Counted from the stretch's first letter, positions 17,347 through 31,178 are shown. The stretch is DNA of 64,000 nucleotides from Streptomonospora mangrovi (GCF_027604915.1 NZ_JAJAQC010000003.1:1-64000); one strand, 5' to 3'. Numbers and translations are program-made. Notes: generated from the letters alone by a model not told the origin.

Positions 17347-18124
17347 GGCGGCCGCCGGAGCGGCGGACCACCCCCTGTGGGGCTGGGCGGTGGAGAGCTG
17401 GACCTGGGGCTGGGCCAACCTGGACGACCCGGTCGGCCCGCTGCTGGGCGAGCACCTGCTGCTGTCGCTGGCCTCGATCGCCATCGGCCTGGCCGCGGCC
17501 GTGCCGCTGGGCCTGCTCAGCGTGCGCTACCGGTTCCTCTACCCGCCGGTGCTGACCGGCGTGAACACGCTCTACGCGGTGCCCTCGCTGGCGCTGTTCT
17601 TCCTGCTGCTGCCCTACACCGCGTTCTCGCCGTGGACGGCCATTCTGCCGCTGGCGCTCTACACCCTGGCGATCCTGGTGCCCAACGTGGTCGACGGCCT
17701 CACCCAGGTGCCCGACCACGTGCGCCAGGCCGCCGTCGCCATGGGGTTCGGCCCGCTGCGCCGGCTGCTGCTGGTGGAGCTGCCGGTGGCGCTGCCGGTG
17801 ATCATCGCCGGGCTGCGGGTGGCCTCGGTGGCCACCATCAGCATGGTCAGCGTGGCCTCGCTGGTGGGCCTGGGCGGTCTCGGCGGGCTCATCACCGACG
17901 GCTTCAACCGCGACTTCGCGGCGCCGGTGGTGGTGGGCATCGTGCTGTCGGTGCTGCTGGCCTTCGCCGCCGACGGCGGGCTGGTGCTGCTCCAGCGCGC
18001 GCTCACCCCCTGGGCGCGCCGCGACGCCCGCCCCGGCCGCCGGCGGCGGCGCGCCGCCGACCGGGCGGCCCGCGCCGCCACCGCGCCCCGACCCGCCGGC
18101 CCGCAGCCTGAGGAGTCCCCGTGA
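17339..18124 (+). CDS. Osmoprotectant ABC transporter permease
   Basis: This 261-residue membrane protein has about six hydrophobic segments and the EAA-type loop VRQAAVAMGFGPLRRLLLVELPVALPVI, typical of the OpuCB/ProW permeases. It forms the channel with the next gene's product. A charged Arg/Ala-rich C-terminal tail (about 35 residues) follows the last helix. The start overlaps the ATPase gene and the stop shares GTGA with the next start. Confidence 0.92.
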   Translation: MSEAAAGAADHPLWGWAVESWTWGWANLDDPVGPLLGEHLLLSLASIAIGLAAAVPLGLLSVRYRFLYPPVLTGVNTLYAVPSLALFFLLLPYTAFSPWTAILPLALYTLAILVPNVVDGLTQVPDHVRQAAVAMGFGPLRRLLLVELPVALPVIIAGLRVASVATISMVSVASLVGLGGLGGLITDGFNRDFAAPVVVGIVLSVLLAFAADGGLVLLQRALTPWARRDARPGRRRRRAADRAARAATAPRPAGPQPEESP

Positions 18125-18804
18125 ACGTCGTCGCCGCCGTCGCCGAGTGGTTCGCCCAACCCGAGCACTGGCAGGGCTCGGCCGGGATCCCCGCGCGCCT
18201 GGCCGAGCACGTCTACTACTCCGGCCTGGCGCTGGCGCTGTCGGCGCTGCTGGCGGTCCCGCTGGGGCTGCTCACCGGCCACACCGGGCGCGGCGGGTTC
18301 CTCGCCATCAGCCTGGCCAACTTCGCCCGCGCGCTGCCCACCATCGGCGTGCTGACCCTGGTGGTGCTGGGCCTGGGACTGGGCGTGGTGCCGGTGCTGG
18401 TGGCGCTGGTCGCCCTGGCCGTGCCACCGATCCTGGTCAACACCTACGAGGGGGTGCGCGGCGTGGACCCCCGCCTCAAGGACGCCGCCCAGGGCATGGG
18501 CATGCGCGGGGGCGAGGTGCTGTGGCGGGTGGAGGTGCCGCTGGCCATGCCGCTGATCCTGCTGGGCCTGCGCACCGCCGCCATCCAGGTGGTGGCCACC
18601 GCCACCATCGCCGCCTACGTGGGGATCGGCGGCCTGGGCCGGTTCATCGTCGACGGCCAGCGCCAGCAGCTCATCGAGCAGATCCTGGGCGGCGCCGTGC
18701 TGGTGGTGGCGCTGGCGCTGGCGGTGACCGCGCTGTTCGCGCTGCTGCGCCGGCTGGTGGTGGCCCGGGGCCTGCGCGTCCCGCCGGCCGGGGCCGCCCG
18801 CTGA
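18121..18804 (+). CDS. Osmoprotectant ABC transporter permease
   Basis: The 227-residue second permease has five to six membrane helices and the EAA loop LKDAAQGMGMRGGEVLWRVEVPLAMPLIL. With the preceding gene it makes a heterodimeric transmembrane channel, as in the OpuC/OpuB type systems. GTG 18121 overlaps the previous stop, with GAGGAG upstream. Confidence 0.92.
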   Translation: MNVVAAVAEWFAQPEHWQGSAGIPARLAEHVYYSGLALALSALLAVPLGLLTGHTGRGGFLAISLANFARALPTIGVLTLVVLGLGLGVVPVLVALVALAVPPILVNTYEGVRGVDPRLKDAAQGMGMRGGEVLWRVEVPLAMPLILLGLRTAAIQVVATATIAAYVGIGGLGRFIVDGQRQQLIEQILGGAVLVVALALAVTALFALLRRLVVARGLRVPPAGAAR

Positions 18805-18903
18805 GCCGCGCCGACCCCCGCCCCGCCCCGACCCGCCCCCCGCCCGACCTCCCCGCACCGACCCGTCACCACGCTGACGAACGTACACACAAGAAGGTGG
18901 ATC

Positions 18904-19818
18904 ATGCGCAACCCGACGCGTCTGGCGATCGCCGGAGTACCCCTAGTCCTGCTCCTGGCCGCCTGCGGCGGCGGCGAGGACCCCTACGCGCCCTCCGGCG
19001 GCGGCGAGGGCGGCGGCGGGGGCGGCCCCATCGTGGTGGGCTCGGCCAACTTCCCCGAGAGCACCCTGCTGGCCCAGATCTACGCCCAGGCGCTGGAGGC
19101 CGAGGGCATCGAGGTCGAGACCCAGCTCGACATCGGCAGCCGCGAGGTCTACTACGACCAGGTAGCCGAGGGCAACCTGTCGGTGTTCCCCGAGTACAAC
19201 GGCGCCCTGCTGTTCCACCTGGACCCCGAGGCCACCTCCGGCGACACCGAGGCCACCAACGAGGCCGTGCGCGCGGCCCTGCCCGAGGGGCTGGAGATCC
19301 TGGAGTCCTCGCCCGCCGAGAACAAGGACTCCATCACCGTCACCCAGGAGACCGCCGAGCAGGAGGACCTGGAGACCATCGCCGACCTCGCCGACGTCGC
19401 CGGGGACATGACCCTGGGCGCGCCCGCCGAGTTCGAGACCCGCACCCAGGGCGTGCCGGGCCTGGCCGACGTCTACGGCGTGGAGTTCGGCGAGTTCCGC
19501 CCGCTGGAGGGCAACCTGCTGGTGGAGGGCCTGCGCGGCGGCGACGTCCAGGCCGCCAACATGTTCACCACCGACCCGGCGTTCACCTCCGGCGAGTTCG
19601 TCGCCCTGGAGGACCCCGAGAACCTGTTCGGCGCGCAGAACGTCACGCCGCTGATCAACGCCGAGGCGGTCGACCAGGAGGCGCGCGACGTGCTCAACGC
19701 GGTCTCGGCCGAGCTGACCACCGAGATCCTGACCGAACTGGACTCCCGGGTGCAGGTGGACCACGAGGAGGCCGACGAGGTGGCCGCCGACTGGCTGGCC
19801 GAGGCCGGCCTGGCCTGA
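18904..19818 (+). CDS. Osmoprotectant ABC transporter substrate-binding lipoprotein
   Basis: The 304-residue protein has a signal sequence with lipobox LLAAC (Cys at about 21), so it is anchored outside the membrane. A Gly-rich linker is followed by the OpuAC-type fold (VVGSANFPESTLLAQIYAQAL, VFPEYNGALLFHL, LRGGDVQAANMFTTDPA). It should capture glycine betaine, choline, carnitine or a similar compound; the exact ligand cannot be told. It is the fourth gene of the operon, 99 nt after the second permease, with AGAAGGTGG before the ATG. Confidence 0.93.
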   Translation: MRNPTRLAIAGVPLVLLLAACGGGEDPYAPSGGGEGGGGGGPIVVGSANFPESTLLAQIYAQALEAEGIEVETQLDIGSREVYYDQVAEGNLSVFPEYNGALLFHLDPEATSGDTEATNEAVRAALPEGLEILESSPAENKDSITVTQETAEQEDLETIADLADVAGDMTLGAPAEFETRTQGVPGLADVYGVEFGEFRPLEGNLLVEGLRGGDVQAANMFTTDPAFTSGEFVALEDPENLFGAQNVTPLINAEAVDQEARDVLNAVSAELTTEILTELDSRVQVDHEEADEVAADWLAEAGLA

Positions 19819-19860
19819 CCGGCCGCCCGCACCGGCGGGCCGCCGAGGGTGAACGACGCT

Positions 19861-19906
19861 GACGGCGCCGTACCGGACCCCCGAGGGGGTCGGGTACGGC
19901 GCCGTC
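19861..19906. terminator. Strong hairpin ending the osmoprotectant operon
   Basis: A 14-bp outer stem and a further 6-7-bp inner stem, separated by one G-G mismatch, form a 46-nt hairpin 42 nt after the lipoprotein stop. It has no T run. Because it is symmetric it may also stop transcripts arriving from the minus strand. Confidence 0.75.
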
Positions 19907-20001
19907 GTACGTACTACGTGCGGTACTCGGTTCCGGTTCGGTGTCGTGGCGAACGCGGCCGTGGCCGCGATCGAGGGCGGGTCGCCGGCGGCCGGGGAAC
20001 C

Positions 20002-20076
20002 TCAGAGGATCATGGCAAGGACGAGCCCGACCACCAGAATCCCCAGCGCCGTGTAGAAGCCATCCATGCCCTCCAT
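20002..20076 (-). CDS. Possible 24-residue single-pass membrane peptide
   Basis: The frame starts MEGMDGFYTALG and continues with an unbroken hydrophobic stretch (ILVVGLVLAMIL) ending in TGA. Third positions are 22 of 25 G/C, matching coding style, and the composition is that of a single membrane helix. It lies 94 nt beyond the flavin reductase stop, on the same strand as the sppA operon. No good ribosome site is visible before the first ATG; GGAGGG lies too close to the second. I do not recognise a family. Confidence 0.45.
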   Translation of the reverse strand: MEGMDGFYTALGILVVGLVLAMIL

Positions 20077-20170
20077 TGGACGACGCCCGCCCGCCCGCGC
20101 GGAACTAGCCCGCACGCACAGATTGACGTTACGGCCGAACGCGAAGGGTTATCTCTAGAGAAAGTTTGAG

Positions 20171-20689
20171 CTAGGCCAAAGTGCGGTATCGCCCGCCGAA
20201 CCGCAGCAGCGGACCGGGTCCCTCGGCCCCCGCCCGGCCGACCTCGGGCAGCCCCGCCACCTGGGCGATGTAGAGCACGTGGTCGCCCGCCGGCACCCGC
20301 TGCTCCACCACGCACTCCAGCGCCGCCACCGCGTCGGCCAGCACCAGCGCGCCGGTGCGCTCGCCGCGCCGGTGCGGCTCCTCGGCCAGCAGCAGCCGCG
20401 CGCTGGGCCGCCCCTCGGCGGCGAACCGCCCGGCCAGCGCCCGCTGGTCGGCGGCCAGCACGCTCACCGCGAACGCGCCCTGGGCGTCGACCACCTCGGC
20501 CAGGTAGCCGTGCGCCGACAGCCCCACCAGCACGCTCGGGGGGTCGGCCGAGACCGACGTGAACGCGCTGACGGTGGCGCCGATGTCGTCGCGGTCGTCG
20601 CGCACGGTCAGCACGGTCACCCCGGTGGCGAAGCGCGCCATGGTCTCGGTGTAGGCGGCCGGGGCCACCCCGGGGGCCGCGCCGCTCAC
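20171..20689 (-). CDS. Flavin reductase-like FMN-binding protein
   Basis: The 172-residue protein has the flavin-reductase fold signature FATGVTVLTVRDDRDDIGATVSAF...DPPSVLVGL found in the small NAD(P)H:flavin reductase components of two-component monooxygenases. No partner oxygenase is adjacent, so its role is open. The GTG start overlaps the sppA stop (GTGA) with GGGAGG 4 nt upstream, so it is co-translated with sppA. Confidence 0.9.
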   Translation of the reverse strand: MSGAAPGVAPAAYTETMARFATGVTVLTVRDDRDDIGATVSAFTSVSADPPSVLVGLSAHGYLAEVVDAQGAFAVSVLAADQRALAGRFAAEGRPSARLLLAEEPHRRGERTGALVLADAVAALECVVEQRVPAGDHVLYIAQVAGLPEVGRAGAEGPGPLLRFGGRYRTLA

Positions 20690-22479
20690 CGGACCTCCCA
20701 GGTCTCGGGCATCACCAGCGGCGCCCCCTGCGGCCAGCCCGCCAGCACCGCCAGTTCGCCCAGCAGCCCGCCGGCGCCCGGCAGGGCGGCCGCCGAGGCG
20801 GCCGCGCGGTCCTCGCTGGACTCGGCGGGCACCAGCCGGTCCAGCGGGCCGCCCGTGGACAGGGCCCGCAGCCGCCCGCCGGGCAGGCCGGCCTTCTCGC
20901 GGGCGATGCGCACCGCCGCCGGGAGCCCGCCCAGGTCGTCGACCAGGCCGTGCTCCAGGGCGTCGCGGCCGGTCCACACCCGGCCGCGCGCCACCCGGTC
21001 GACCTGCTCGGGGGTCAGCCCGCGCGCGGCGGCGACCTTGCCGGTGAAGTCGGCGTAGACGTCGTCCAGCAGGGCGTTGACCCGCTCCCACTCCGACTCG
21101 CTGAACCCCCGGTCGGAGCCGAACATGGCGGCGTGCGGACCGCCGTCCACCCGCTCCACGGCCACCCCCAGCCGCTCCAGCAGGCCGGTGAGCACCGGCT
21201 TGCCGCTGTAGACGCCGATGGACCCGGTGATGGTGCCGGGGCGGGCCACGACGGCGTCGGCGCCCAGCGTGACGTAGTAGCCGCCGGAGCCGGCGACGTC
21301 GCCCATCGAGGCGACCACGGGGGTGCCCGCCTCGCTGGTGAGCTGGACCTCGCGGCGGATCAGGTCGGAGGCCACCGCCGAGCCGCCCGGGCTGTCGACG
21401 CGGAACACCACGGCGCGCACGTGGGGGTCGCGGCGGGCGGCGCGCAGGGCGGCGGCGACGGTGTCGGCGCCCATGGTGCTGCCGCTGAGCGGCGAGCGGC
21501 GGCTGCGCCCGGAGGTGATCATGCCGGTGGCGGTGATCAGCGCGATGTAGGGGGCGGGGCGGGCGGCGGGCACCCGCCCGGCGGCGGCGCGCTGCCGGTA
21601 GCGCCCGACGTAGAGCAGGCGGGCGCCGCCGTCGCGGTCGGAAGAGCCGGTGGAGCCGGTGCCGCCGGAGTCCTCGCCGCCCTGTGCGCCCGCGCCGTCC
21701 TCGGCGGCCGCGCCGCCACCGCCCGCACCGCCGTGGCGGCGGCGCAGGTCGGCGTAGACCTCGTCGCGGTAGGCCAGCCGGTCGACCAGCCCGGCCTCCA
21801 GCGCCTCACCCGCCAGGAACGGGCCGCGCCCGATCAGCTCGCGCACCCGCTCGGGCGACATGCCCCGGCCCTGGGCGATCCCCTCGACCACCTGGTCGGT
21901 CAGGGAGTGCACGATCCGCTCGACCACCTCGCGGTGGGGCTCGGTGAAGGACCGCTCGGTGAACCGGTTGGGCGCGGTCTTGTACTCGTGGCGGGCGCCG
22001 CCCTCGAAGCGCACGCCCAGCCGCTCGGCGGCGCCGCCGTAGAAGGTCTGGCCCAGGCTCACCCCGGTCAGCCCCACCGACCCGGTGGGCACCAGGGCGA
22101 TCGTTTCGAAGGCGGCGGCCAGGTAGTAGTTCACGGTGCCGGGGCCGAGTTCGCCGATGGACTCGCTCCAGGCCACGGCCTCCTTGCCGGCGGCGCGGAA
22201 GTCCTCGACGGCCGCGCGGACCTCCTGCACCTTGGCCACGCCCAGGGGGCGGCCGTCGATCCGGGCGACCAGCGCCGCCACGCGGGGGTCGCGGGCGCCG
22301 CGCCGGATGCCCTCGACGACGTCGAGGAGCTGCTGGCGGCGGCGGGCCGCGACCTCGCCGAGCGGGCCGACGGGCGCCTCCTCGAACAGCCCCTCGGTGA
22401 GGTCGAGTTCGAGGATGAGCGGGCCGCCGCGCCGGCGGAGCTGGGACACGGGTGGGAGCAGCTTCGCGAGGTCGACCAT
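20686..22479 (-). CDS. sppA: Signal peptide peptidase SppA-like serine protease (S49, double-domain)
   Basis: The 597-residue protein has two tandem S49 domains as in the long SppA type. The general-base Lys sits in YKTAPNRFTE in the first half and the nucleophile Ser in AGSGGYYVTLGAD in the second. It should degrade cleaved signal peptides or other membrane peptides. No N-terminal membrane anchor is seen, unlike E. coli SppA. ATG 22479 is chosen because TAGCCT (22491-22486) lies 6 nt before it, suggesting a leaderless message; GTG 22485 is an alternative. A Gly/Ser-rich insert (about residues 255-300) divides the halves. Confidence 0.92.
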   Translation of the reverse strand: MVDLAKLLPPVSQLRRRGGPLILELDLTEGLFEEAPVGPLGEVAARRRQQLLDVVEGIRRGARDPRVAALVARIDGRPLGVAKVQEVRAAVEDFRAAGKEAVAWSESIGELGPGTVNYYLAAAFETIALVPTGSVGLTGVSLGQTFYGGAAERLGVRFEGGARHEYKTAPNRFTERSFTEPHREVVERIVHSLTDQVVEGIAQGRGMSPERVRELIGRGPFLAGEALEAGLVDRLAYRDEVYADLRRRHGGAGGGGAAAEDGAGAQGGEDSGGTGSTGSSDRDGGARLLYVGRYRQRAAAGRVPAARPAPYIALITATGMITSGRSRRSPLSGSTMGADTVAAALRAARRDPHVRAVVFRVDSPGGSAVASDLIRREVQLTSEAGTPVVASMGDVAGSGGYYVTLGADAVVARPGTITGSIGVYSGKPVLTGLLERLGVAVERVDGGPHAAMFGSDRGFSESEWERVNALLDDVYADFTGKVAAARGLTPEQVDRVARGRVWTGRDALEHGLVDDLGGLPAAVRIAREKAGLPGGRLRALSTGGPLDRLVPAESSEDRAAASAAALPGAGGLLGELAVLAGWPQGAPLVMPETWEVR

Positions 22480-22485
22480 GCCCAC

Positions 22486-22491
22486 AGGCTA
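22486..22491 (-). promoter_or_regulatory. -10 box of leaderless sppA message
   Basis: TAGCCT on the minus strand ends 6 nt before ATG 22479, with no ribosome site between. This supports ATG 22479 as the true start. Confidence 0.55.
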
Positions 22492-22584
22492 ACGGGTGCG
22501 GGCGGGACGCGCCGGATGGCGCGAAGGCCGCGTTTGCCCGCTATCGTCGGGGTGGTCATCCCCCCGCAGCGAGAAGGGAAGCCC

Positions 22585-23262
22585 ATGTCCGGCACGTCGG
22601 GTTCGGTGCGGTCCTCGGCCGCCGCGGCCGGCGCCGCGGTGGCGGCGCTGGTCCTGCTCACCGCCTGCGGCGGCGGCTCGGACGGCTCCGGCGGCGGCCC
22701 CGAGCCGGAGTCCTCCTACAGCGCCGTCGTCGCCGCGGCCGAGCCCCCGCCGGCCGAGGGCTTCACCCCGGTCGAGGTCGAGGGCGTCAAGATCAACGCG
22801 CCCAAGAACTGGAGCGTCGACAACACCGGCGGCACCCTGTGCATGCGCCCGCCCGGCCAGGACGGCTGCGGCTACGGCGCGATCCAGGTGCTGCCGCACG
22901 TGGCCAAGAACGACCCCAACAAGTGGCCGAGCAAGCAGTACGACGCCGCCAACGGGTGGGCCTCCAAGCCCGACACCTGCCGCAGCCTCACCACGGCCGC
23001 GGCCGGCGACGTGGGGATCTCCGGCGCCGAGAAGGTGCCGGTGGACGACCCCCAGGGCCTGGCCCAGCACGCCGACGGCCTGAAGTCCCACCACCGCGTG
23101 TGGGAGGTCACCTGCGAGAACGACGACACCTTCGAGGTGCGCCTGTGGTTCCTGCCGCAGAGCGACGTCGCGGTGTACGTGTGGTCGGCCGACGCGCAGT
23201 ACTCCACGCTGTACGACGAGGTGGCCGCCTCGATGGACGTCACCGCCTACAACGACCGCTGA
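22585..23262 (+). CDS. Secreted lipoprotein of unknown function
   Basis: The 225-residue protein has a signal peptide with lipobox LLTAC followed by a Gly/Ser-rich linker, so it should be exported and lipid-anchored. The mature part (about residues 55-225) contains four cysteines (LCMRPPGQDGCGYG, DTCRSL, VTCEND) that could form disulfides. I do not recognise a family. A GAGAAGGGA ribosome site precedes ATG 22585. It is divergent from sppA and converges on glgB. Confidence 0.8.
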   Translation: MSGTSGSVRSSAAAAGAAVAALVLLTACGGGSDGSGGGPEPESSYSAVVAAAEPPPAEGFTPVEVEGVKINAPKNWSVDNTGGTLCMRPPGQDGCGYGAIQVLPHVAKNDPNKWPSKQYDAANGWASKPDTCRSLTTAAAGDVGISGAEKVPVDDPQGLAQHADGLKSHHRVWEVTCENDDTFEVRLWFLPQSDVAVYVWSADAQYSTLYDEVAASMDVTAYNDR

Positions 23263-23268
23263 GGGCGC

Positions 23269-23292
23269 GCGGCGGCCCGCCCGGGCCGCCGC
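23269..23292. terminator. Hairpin between lipoprotein gene and glgB
   Basis: A perfect 10-bp stem with a GCCC loop begins 7 nt after the lipoprotein stop and lies 86 nt beyond the glgB stop on the other strand. It probably acts as a terminator for one or both convergent units. Confidence 0.65.
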
Positions 23293-23377
23293 ACCCCCGC
23301 CGTACCTTCCCTACCCTCGCCGCGCGCCGACCGAGCCCCTGCCGAGGCTGCGGCCGCGCCCGCGCCGGCCCGAACGG

Positions 23378-25582
23378 CTACCGCGGCTCCACGGGCGCCA
23401 GCCACACCGCCGCCAGCGGCGGGAACACCACCTCGGCCGAGGCGGGCTGGCCGTGGGCGGGCCGGTCCTCGGCCGCCACCACGCCCTCGCCGGCCTCGGC
23501 GCCCGGCGCCGCGCTGACCCCGCCGCCGCCGTAGGCGCGCGCGTCGGAGTTGACCACCTCGCGCCAGGCCCCGGCGCGCGGCAGCCCCAGGCGCCGGCCG
23601 GTGCGCGGCTCGGGCGAGAAGTTCACCAGGCAGGCCAGCACCGACCCGTCGTCGCCGTGGCGCAGGAACGACAGCGTGTTGCCGGCGGCATCGCCGCCGT
23701 CCAGCCAGGTGAACCCGGCCGGGTCGGTGTCCAGCGACCACAGCGCCGGACTGGCCTGGTAGACCCGGTTGAGGTCGGCCACCAGCGCCTTGACGCCCCG
23801 GTGGTAGGCGTGGTCCAGCAGCCACCACTGCACGCCGGCCTCGTGCGACCACTCCTCGCCGTGGCCGATCTCGCCGCCCATGAACAGCAGTTGCTTGCCG
23901 GGGTGGGACCACATGTAGCCCAGCAGGCCGCGCAGCCCGGCGAAGCGCCGCCACTCGTCGCCCGGCATCTTGTACAGCAGCGAGGACTTGCCGTGCACGA
24001 CCTCGTCGTGGGACAGCGGCAGCACGTAGTTCTCGCTGTAGGCGTAGACCATCGAGAACGTGATCTCGCCGTGGTGGTACTGGCGGTGCACCGGGTCGCG
24101 CTTGAGGTACTCCAGGGTGTCGTGCATCCACCCCATGTTCCACTTGAACCCGAACCCCAGGCCGCCGGTGTCGGTGGACTCGGTGACCCCCGGCCAGGCG
24201 GTGGACTCCTCGGCGATCATCATGATCCCCGGGTTGCGCCGGTAGGCGGTGGCGTTCAGCTCCTTGAGGAAGTCCAGCGCCTCCAGGTTCTCGCGCCCCC
24301 CGTGGACGTTGGGGGTCCACTCGCCCTCGTTGCGCGAGTAGTCCAGGTAGAGCATGGAGGCCACGGCGTCGACCCGCAGGCCGTCGATGTGGAACTCCTC
24401 CAGCCAGAACAGCGCGTTGGCCACCAGGAAGTTGCGGACCTCGCGGCGGCCGTAGTCGAAGATCAGGGTGTCCCAGTCGGGGTGGTGGCCGCGCTGGGGG
24501 TCGGGGTGCTCGTAGGTGGGCGAGCCGTCGAAGCGCGCCAGCGCCCACTCGTCGCTGGGGAAGTGCGCCGGCACCCAGTCCACCAGCACGCCGATCCCGG
24601 CGCGGTGCAGCTCGTCCACCAGGGCGCGGAAGTCGTCGGGCGAGCCGAACCGGGAGGACGGCGCGTAGTAGGAGGTCACCTGGTAGCCCCACGACCCGCC
24701 GAAGGGGTGCTCGGCCACCGGCAGGAACTCCACGTGGGTGAAGCCCATCTCGCGGACGTGGGCCACCAGCTCGGTCGCCAGCTCCAGGTAGGACAGGCCG
24801 GGCCGCCACGAGCCCAGGTGGACCTCGTAGACGCTCATGGGCCGGCGGGTCCACTCCTGGGTCTTGCGCTCCGACAGCCAGGCGTCGTCGCGCCACTGGT
24901 GGCGGGAGGTGAACACCACCGACGCGGTCTCGGGCGGGCGCTGGGCGGCGAACGCCATCGGGTCGGCCTTGTCGCGCCACACGCCGTCGCGGCCCAGGAT
25001 CTGGTACTTGTACAGCGCGCCGTCGCCCAGGCCGGGCACGAACAGCTCCCACACCCCGCTGGACCCCAGCGAGCGCATGGGGTGGGCGGTGCCGTCCCAG
25101 TGGTTGAAGTCGCCGACCACCCGCACGCCCTGGGCGCCGGGCGCCCACACCGCGAACCCCACCCCGGTGACCTCGCCCATGGGCGAGGGGTGGCGCCGGG
25201 TGTGGGCGCCCAGGGCGCGCCACAGCTCCTCGTGGCGGCCTTCGCCGATCAGGTGGAGGTCGAGGTCGCCCAGCGTGGGCAGGTGGCGGTAGGGGTCGTC
25301 GCCGACCGCCTCGCCGGCGCCGTCGTAGGCCACGGCCAGGCGGTAGTCGGGCACCGCCGCCCCCGGCAGCACGCCGGAGAACACCCCCCGGTGCTCGTGG
25401 CGCAGCTCGACCCGGGTGCCGTCGGCCAGCACCGCGTGCACCGACCGGGCCAGCGGGCGCAGCGCGCGCACCACCGTCCCGTCGGGGCCGGGGTGCGCGC
25501 CCAGCAGGCTGTGCGGGTCGTGGTGGCGGCCCTCGACCAGGCGGTCGATCTCGGTCGTGGGAACGGGCGTGGGGACGTTCAT
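23378..25582 (-). CDS. glgB: 1,4-alpha-glucan branching enzyme
   Basis: GlgB cuts an alpha-1,4 chain and rejoins it as an alpha-1,6 branch. The 734-residue protein has an N-terminal CBM48-type region, then the GH13 barrel with the nucleophile Asp in [15 protein letters not shown] (about 403), acid Glu in IAEESTAW (about 456) and Asp in LSHDEVVHG (about 525). Length is normal for the family. It is the last gene of the glgE-treS-mak-glgB operon, 168 nt after mak, and works on the linear glucan made by GlgE. Confidence 0.96.
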   Translation of the reverse strand: MNVPTPVPTTEIDRLVEGRHHDPHSLLGAHPGPDGTVVRALRPLARSVHAVLADGTRVELRHEHRGVFSGVLPGAAVPDYRLAVAYDGAGEAVGDDPYRHLPTLGDLDLHLIGEGRHEELWRALGAHTRRHPSPMGEVTGVGFAVWAPGAQGVRVVGDFNHWDGTAHPMRSLGSSGVWELFVPGLGDGALYKYQILGRDGVWRDKADPMAFAAQRPPETASVVFTSRHQWRDDAWLSERKTQEWTRRPMSVYEVHLGSWRPGLSYLELATELVAHVREMGFTHVEFLPVAEHPFGGSWGYQVTSYYAPSSRFGSPDDFRALVDELHRAGIGVLVDWVPAHFPSDEWALARFDGSPTYEHPDPQRGHHPDWDTLIFDYGRREVRNFLVANALFWLEEFHIDGLRVDAVASMLYLDYSRNEGEWTPNVHGGRENLEALDFLKELNATAYRRNPGIMMIAEESTAWPGVTESTDTGGLGFGFKWNMGWMHDTLEYLKRDPVHRQYHHGEITFSMVYAYSENYVLPLSHDEVVHGKSSLLYKMPGDEWRRFAGLRGLLGYMWSHPGKQLLFMGGEIGHGEEWSHEAGVQWWLLDHAYHRGVKALVADLNRVYQASPALWSLDTDPAGFTWLDGGDAAGNTLSFLRHGDDGSVLACLVNFSPEPRTGRRLGLPRAGAWREVVNSDARAYGGGGVSAAPGAEAGEGVVAAEDRPAHGQPASAEVVFPPLAAVWLAPVEPR

Positions 25583-25750
25583 GGGAATCGTCGCAATCCT
25601 GGGATGGCTGGGCGGGTACGGGCGGGTGGGGGGTGGCGGGCCGGGGCGGACGGGCGGTCGGGACCCGGACAGCGGGGCGGCGGGGCTGGGCGGCGGTTGC
25701 GCGGCGCGCCGGGCGCCTCGGGCGGGTCCCGACAGCCGGCCCCCGCGCCG

Positions 25751-27160
25751 CTAGGCGGCCAGGGCCGCGATGGAGTCCAGCGGGATGCGCAGCCACGATG
25801 GCCGGTGGTGGGCCTCGTACAGCACCTCGTAGACCGCCTTGTCGTACTCGAAGGCGCGCAGCACGGTCTGGTGCTTCTCGGGGTCGACCCCGCCGCCGAA
25901 GGCGTAGCCCGCGCTGAACGCCTCGCGGTTGCGCTGCGCCCAGGCGCGGGCGGCCGGGGCGAGTTCGGGCGCCCGCGAGGAGCCCACCAGTTGGTAGCGG
26001 GCGGCGTAGTCGAAGCTGCGCAGCATCCCGGCGACGTCGCGCAGCGGGCTGGAGGGCCGCCGGCGGTCGGCCACCGGCACGGCGGGCTCGCCCTCGAAGT
26101 CCAGCAGCACCCACCCGGCGTCGGTGCGCACGACCTGGCCCAGGTGGTAGTCGCCGTGCACGCGCTGGATGGGCAGCGGCTCGTCGACGCGCGCGAACGC
26201 CTCGTAGGCGGTGCGCAGCACCCCCACGTAGGGGTGGAGTTCGGGGACCTCGGAGGTGGCCAGGTGCAGCCGGTCCATCATCGCCCCGGCGAGGTCGCGC
26301 AGGTCGGCCGGGGTGAGGACGTCGGTGGGCAGTTCGCGGGCCAGCGCCCGGTGCACGGCGGCGGTAGCCGCGCCCAGCCGCTCGGCCTCGCCGGCGAAGT
26401 CGCCGCCGGCGTCGCCGGGCGCGATCTCGGGGGTGGCGTAGAGGTCGCGCACGCTGGTGGCGGCCAGCACCCAGCCGTCGGTGGCGCTGCGCATGTACTC
26501 CTGGAGCATGGCCAGGGTGGTGCGCGTGCGCCCGCCGGCGGCACCGGCCGCGCCGTCGTCGGTGATGTCGGTCTCGATCCAGGCGTAGGGCCGCGCCACG
26601 TAGGGGGAGCCGGCCAGGGCGGCGGTCAGCTCCAGGTCGGGGTTGAGGCCGGGCCACAGCCGCCGGAACGACTTGAGGACGTAGTCCTCGCCGAATACCA
26701 GCGAGGTGTTGGACTGCTCGCCCTTGAGCACCAGGCTGCGCAGGCCGGTGCGCACGGCGGCGCCGGGCAGGCGGGCGAACCGCACGGGGCCGCCGCCGCC
26801 GGAGGCGGGCCGCGCGGCGGGCGCCTGGGCCAGGCGCTCCAGCAGGAGTCCGGTGAGTTCGGGGTCGTGCGCGGCGTCGTAGACCGCGCAGGGGTCGCCG
26901 GAGCCGAGGTCGCACACCCCTATGGCGGCGTGCGCCAGCTCCTCGCGCAGGGTCCCCGCGGGGCGGAGCCCGAGGAGCACCTGGTAGCGGGACACGGTGC
27001 CGCGCTGGCCGATGGCGACGACCAGGACGCGCAGTCCGGGTTCGCCGGTGAGCAGGGGGTGGTCGGAATCGACACGCAGGGTGTCGATCGGCGCCCCCTT
27101 GCCGGCGAACCACCGCTGCCGTGGGATCCAGTCAGCCAGGAGCTCCTCAAGCTGCGTCAT
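25751..27160 (-). CDS. mak: Maltokinase
   Basis: This 469-residue kinase phosphorylates maltose to maltose-1-phosphate with ATP, supplying GlgE. It has the maltokinase opening WIPRQRWFAGKG, the catalytic HGDYHLGQV and the metal-binding LLDFEGEP of the aminoglycoside-phosphotransferase-like fold. In many actinobacteria it is next to or fused with treS; here it is separate, starting 22 nt after the treS stop, so they are surely cotranscribed. Confidence 0.95.
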   Translation of the reverse strand: MTQLEELLADWIPRQRWFAGKGAPIDTLRVDSDHPLLTGEPGLRVLVVAIGQRGTVSRYQVLLGLRPAGTLREELAHAAIGVCDLGSGDPCAVYDAAHDPELTGLLLERLAQAPAARPASGGGGPVRFARLPGAAVRTGLRSLVLKGEQSNTSLVFGEDYVLKSFRRLWPGLNPDLELTAALAGSPYVARPYAWIETDITDDGAAGAAGGRTRTTLAMLQEYMRSATDGWVLAATSVRDLYATPEIAPGDAGGDFAGEAERLGAATAAVHRALARELPTDVLTPADLRDLAGAMMDRLHLATSEVPELHPYVGVLRTAYEAFARVDEPLPIQRVHGDYHLGQVVRTDAGWVLLDFEGEPAVPVADRRRPSSPLRDVAGMLRSFDYAARYQLVGSSRAPELAPAARAWAQRNREAFSAGYAFGGGVDPEKHQTVLRAFEYDKAVYEVLYEAHHRPSWLRIPLDSIAALAA

Positions 27161-27182
27161 GTCTCCAAGACCTCTTCCGCTC

Positions 27183-29105
<1,923 letters not shown>

Positions 29106-29204
29106 GAGGCTACTCCACCAGTTGGGCGTTCCAGCGCCTGCCGCTGCAATGGCTCGCGAAGGGAGCAGGTGGCCTCGATAAGGCGGCGCTCCGTTGCGAA
29201 TGCC

Positions 29205-31178
<1,974 letters not shown>

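Noticed and set aside
19849-20169. 106-residue plus-strand frame after the osmoprotectant operon
   Set aside because: It begins inside a terminator-like hairpin, has Arg/Gly-rich composition and no ribosome site.
23247-27113. Very long open frame antisense/out of phase across glgB and mak
   Set aside because: Its sequence is Arg/Pro-rich without domains, while glgB and mak on the same strand in other frames have full catalytic motifs.
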